Shown in pieces: positions 40,951-43,230 of a DNA stretch of 43,230 nucleotides. Where the stretch lies: positions 1-43,230 of the forward strand of contig CALBZA010000058.1 of assembly GCA_937890005.1 (NCBI GenBank). Reading direction: 5' to 3'. The position numbers and the translations under genes are program-made. How positions within the stretch are numbered: position 1 is the stretch's first letter; each line of letters opens with the position of its first letter. This stretch comes from an uncultured Verrucomicrobia subdivision 3 bacterium. Lineage in GTDB: Bacteria; Verrucomicrobiota; Verrucomicrobiia; Limisphaerales; DASXHY01. The notes under the pieces are model-generated. The model was given only the letters and a program-made list of their open reading frames with translations, was not told where the DNA came from and did no database searches.

Positions 40951-42858
40951 ATGCTGAAATCAAAATCATTTCTGGCGGTGGACTTTGGCGCGGGCAGTCT
41001 CAAGCTCGCCGAGTTCGAGGTCAACGAAGCTGGCGGGTTGCGACTTAAACAATATGCAATCCGTGCGCTCGGGCCGGAGGGCGCTCAGGAATCAACCCGC
41101 GAAGCCACCATTCTCAAGGCACTGCAGGCTGTCATTGCGGAAACGGGAGTCAAAGCGCGCGATATCAATGTCTGCGCTCCGGGATTTCATGTTTTTTCCA
41201 AGTTCGTCAAGTTGCCGCCGGTTGAGACGAACAAGGTGACCCAGATTATTCAATACGAAGCGCAGCAGAATGTTCCTTTTCCGCTGCAGGAAGTGGTCTG
41301 GGATTATCAGATTCTCGGCACAACGGCAGGTGGAGAGCTGGAAGTGTTGCTGGTGGCCATCAAGGCCGACGTTGTTGAAGGATTGTTCCGGGTTGCTGAT
41401 ACCGCGAAGCTGCGGCTCCAGGTGGCAGATGTTTCTCCTGCCGCGCTCTGCAATGCGTTTCGTTACAACTACGGCGACATTGAGGAGTGCACGATGCTGC
41501 TCGATATCGGTGCCAAGACGAGCAACCTGTTGTTTTTCGAGAAGGGAAAGGTTTTCTCCCGCAGCATCAATCTTGGGGCAAATGCAATCACCCAGGATTT
41601 CGCCAATGAATCGAAGCTTAAATTTGAAGCGGCTGAAAAGCTGAAGATCGAGGAGGGCTTCGTCAGCCTGGGTGGCGCCTACGAAGAACCTGAAAATCCG
41701 CATCAGGCGGCGATTTCAAAGATCGCGCGTCAGTTCATGACCCGCCTGCATATTCAGGTGAATCAGACGATGCAATTTTATCGCGGCCAGCAGGGCGGAT
41801 CCGCTCCGGCGCGGCTGTTTCTCTCCGGCGGGGCATCGATCATGCCCTACACCGCACAGTTCTTCGCTGAGAAGCTCAACGTTCCTGTTGAATATTTCAA
41901 TCCGTTCCGGAACGTGCAGATCGATCCGGCAGTCAATCTGGAAGACCTTGCGCGTGTGGCGCATTCGCTCGGTGAAGTGGTGGGCCTCGGCCTTCGAAAC
42001 CTGGCGCATTGCCCGGTTGAACTGAATCTCATTCCCGAAAGCACACGCCGGCTCCAAAGTTTCAACGAGAAGAAGCCGTATTTCATCGCAACCGTCTTCA
42101 GCCTTGTTGCGGTCGTTGGAGTGGTTGGATTGCTTTACCAGAAGTTGGCCGGGGTGAAAGAGGATGAGTTGGCGAAAATCCAGCCCATTCTGGAACCGCT
42201 CCGTGCGAAGGAGGTCCAGTTCAAGAAAGCCTACGGCGACCTCCAATCTTCCACCAATGAGCTTGGCCAGCTGACGTCCTGGATGCAGGGGCGTTATCAT
42301 TGGGCTGATCTGATTGCCGAGCTGCGCCGCGTTCTCATCCGGTCTGAACAGCTCAGCCAGCAAAAACTGCGGGCCGAAGCGGGAATATGGATCGAACAAT
42401 TCCAGACGACGGTTCCCGTTGTTGCGGGATATGATCCGAACATGCCGGGGGCTGCCACGACTGGATATGGCACTCCGGAACCGCGTTGGACTGATCCACG
42501 AGTGCAGTATTCAGACCCGCGCGTGCAGTATTCGGATCCACGAGTCCAGAATGTCGATCCGTCGATGGACCCGAACCAGTCGGCAGATCCCAATGCCACG
42601 GTGCTTCCCGAAGTGGCTCTCTCAACGACCAACCAGATTTCCGTGGTGAAGATCGTCTGCCGTGCGGTTGACCTTTCCAGCATTGTTTCGGATGCAAACA
42701 CGACGGTCATCTACACCCTGGAAAATGAGTTGAAGGCCAGTCCGTTTCTGGATCCCAAGGATACGCAGATCGTCGGTGCGATCAGCCCGACCGATCCCAA
42801 CACCCAGACCTTTACCGTGACATTTCTCCTGTCTCTCAAAAATCCGCTGAAGCTCTAG
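40951..42858 (+). CDS. pilM: Type IV pilus assembly protein: PilM-like domain fused to PilN-like region
   Basis: A 635-residue protein. Residues 1-345 are an actin-like PilM domain: FLAVDFGAGSLKLAEFE (nucleotide-site phosphate loop), LPPVETNKVTQIIQYEAQQNVPFPLQEVVWDYQ, MLLDIGAKTSNLLFF and LFLSGGASIMP. PilM normally binds PilN on the cytoplasmic face. After CPVELNLIPE, which in other bacteria opens PilN, comes a membrane segment (about 377-396) and a periplasmic coiled coil, so a PilN-like part seems fused here. Residues 515-535 are three tandem DPRVQ(Y/N)(S/V) repeats. In Akkermansia a similar gene (Amuc_1101) lies in the Amuc_1098-1102 pilus cluster, as I recall. The next ATG follows the stop after one base. 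Confidence 0.88.
   Translation: MLKSKSFLAVDFGAGSLKLAEFEVNEAGGLRLKQYAIRALGPEGAQESTREATILKALQAVIAETGVKARDINVCAPGFHVFSKFVKLPPVETNKVTQIIQYEAQQNVPFPLQEVVWDYQILGTTAGGELEVLLVAIKADVVEGLFRVADTAKLRLQVADVSPAALCNAFRYNYGDIEECTMLLDIGAKTSNLLFFEKGKVFSRSINLGANAITQDFANESKLKFEAAEKLKIEEGFVSLGGAYEEPENPHQAAISKIARQFMTRLHIQVNQTMQFYRGQQGGSAPARLFLSGGASIMPYTAQFFAEKLNVPVEYFNPFRNVQIDPAVNLEDLARVAHSLGEVVGLGLRNLAHCPVELNLIPESTRRLQSFNEKKPYFIATVFSLVAVVGVVGLLYQKLAGVKEDELAKIQPILEPLRAKEVQFKKAYGDLQSSTNELGQLTSWMQGRYHWADLIAELRRVLIRSEQLSQQKLRAEAGIWIEQFQTTVPVVAGYDPNMPGAATTGYGTPEPRWTDPRVQYSDPRVQYSDPRVQNVDPSMDPNQSADPNATVLPEVALSTTNQISVVKIVCRAVDLSSIVSDANTTVIYTLENELKASPFLDPKDTQIVGAISPTDPNTQTFTVTFLLSLKNPLKL
42493..42555 (+). repeat. Three in-frame 21-bp repeats inside the pilM-like gene
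   Basis: Three copies of a unit coding DPRVQYS, DPRVQYS and DPRVQNV lie in the periplasmic linker. The copies differ at several third codon positions (GAT/GAC, CCA/CCG, CGA/CGC), so they are not a fresh slippage product. Confidence 0.8.
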
Positions 42859-42859
42859 T

Positions 42860-43230
42860 ATGTCGTGGATCAAGCGAAATCTTTACTTTGTCGCGGGTGC
42901 CGTCGTGGCTGTTGTGCTGCTCGGCCTGGCAGGATTTTATTTTTACTCCAAATGGTCGCTCGACAAGGAGCGGCTGGCCAGTCTTGAGGAGGCCTACAGT
43001 GATTGGGAGCGCATTTCCAATCTCAATCCGAATCCTGGAAACGAAAAGGTCGACAACATCAAGCTTGCGCGCGAATACCGGCAGCAGGTTCGGAAGGAAA
43101 TTGCCCGCGTTCAAAAGTATTTCGAGCCGGTTCCGAACATTCCGAACTCGACAAACGTGACGAAGGAAGAGTTCGCTTCCGCGCTCCGCCGCACGATCGA
43201 TCAGCTTCAGAAGGACGCGAGTCTCGGGGG
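42860..43230 (+). CDS. Amuc_1100-like pilus-operon protein (3' truncated by window edge)
   Basis: The first 123 residues are visible and the frame is open to the last base. A short basic N-terminus is followed by one membrane segment (about 9-29, YFVAGAVVAVVLLGLAGFYF). Then comes a charged coiled coil (SLDKERLASLEEAYSDWERI, later LAREYRQQVRKEIARVQKYF) and VTKEEFASALRRTIDQLQKDA. The order short tail, membrane helix, SLDKxxxxL coil, Y-x-PF/EP segment and F-x-x-x-L-R/K helix resembles what I recall of Amuc_1100, the pilus-associated outer-membrane-fraction protein of Akkermansia. Its place right after the PilM-like gene fits that cluster. It starts one base after the pilM stop, so the two are coupled. 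Confidence 0.75.
   Translation, partial: MSWIKRNLYFVAGAVVAVVLLGLAGFYFYSKWSLDKERLASLEEAYSDWERISNLNPNPGNEKVDNIKLAREYRQQVRKEIARVQKYFEPVPNIPNSTNVTKEEFASALRRTIDQLQKDASLG

Noticed and set aside
42888..43160. A 90-codon plus-strand frame downstream of pilM
   Set aside because: It is out of frame with the gene that starts at 42860, which has a membrane helix and coiled coil and follows the pilM stop directly.

Overview
The window is a high-GC, gene-dense bacterial chromosome segment. The best guess for its source is Verrucomicrobiota, perhaps the Pedosphaera/Limisphaera side (subdivision 3). This is inferred from the exosortase-linked polysaccharide locus, the PilM-like gene followed by an Amuc_1100-like gene, and the many dispersed inverted-repeat elements. 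No rRNA or tRNA is present to prove it.

Region 1 (1-11646) is the 3' part of a respiratory complex I operon, nuoF to nuoN, all on the plus strand. nuoG is split by an apparent 2-nt deletion near 1870. Six of the eight gene junctions hold a foreign-looking inverted-repeat element. F-G has a GxxExxY nuclease-fold gene inside 25-bp terminal inverted repeats. H-I has a REP-associated Y1 transposase flanked by mirrored hairpin pairs. I-J and J-K hold two related AATTCCAA-type elements. K-L and L-M hold two short, gene-less elements whose arms resemble the ends of the GxxExxY element. The other two junctions (G-H, M-N) are ATGA overlaps.

Region 2 (11668-17347) has a small exported protein, a glutamate dehydrogenase, an L-rhamnose mutarotase, and a three-gene signalling set: PAS histidine kinase, single-domain response regulator, and REC-PAS-HisKA_3 kinase. 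Region 3 (17422-23755, all minus strand) has lspA-rluD, a PRC-barrel protein expanded by Ser/Gly-rich inserts, a second signalling pair (CHASE-PAS-PAS kinase plus a single-domain regulator) and a small YqjD/DUF883-like membrane protein.

Region 4 (24222-40765) is an extracellular polysaccharide locus in mixed orientations. It has GT2, GT9, two GT4 and a WecG/TagA-type glycosyltransferase, a Wzy-like polymerase, a Wzx-like flippase, an FkbM methyltransferase, two nucleotide-sugar SDR enzymes (a 4-epimerase type and a UDP-glucuronate decarboxylase), a polyprenyl-phosphate sugar transferase, a PQQ-type beta-propeller protein, and an exosortase with its EpsI-like partner. Together these could start a lipid-linked glycan, extend it, flip it and polymerise it. 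No Wzc- or Wza-like export gene lies in the window. Region 5 (40951-43230) begins a type IV pilus-like operon with a PilM/PilN-like fusion and the truncated start of an Amuc_1100-like protein.

The most unusual signal is the crowding of four or five distinct inverted-repeat families into the gaps of one essential-type operon. Within it, the link between a PD-(D/E)XK-fold gene and short empty elements with matching ends suggests a minimal mobile-element system.
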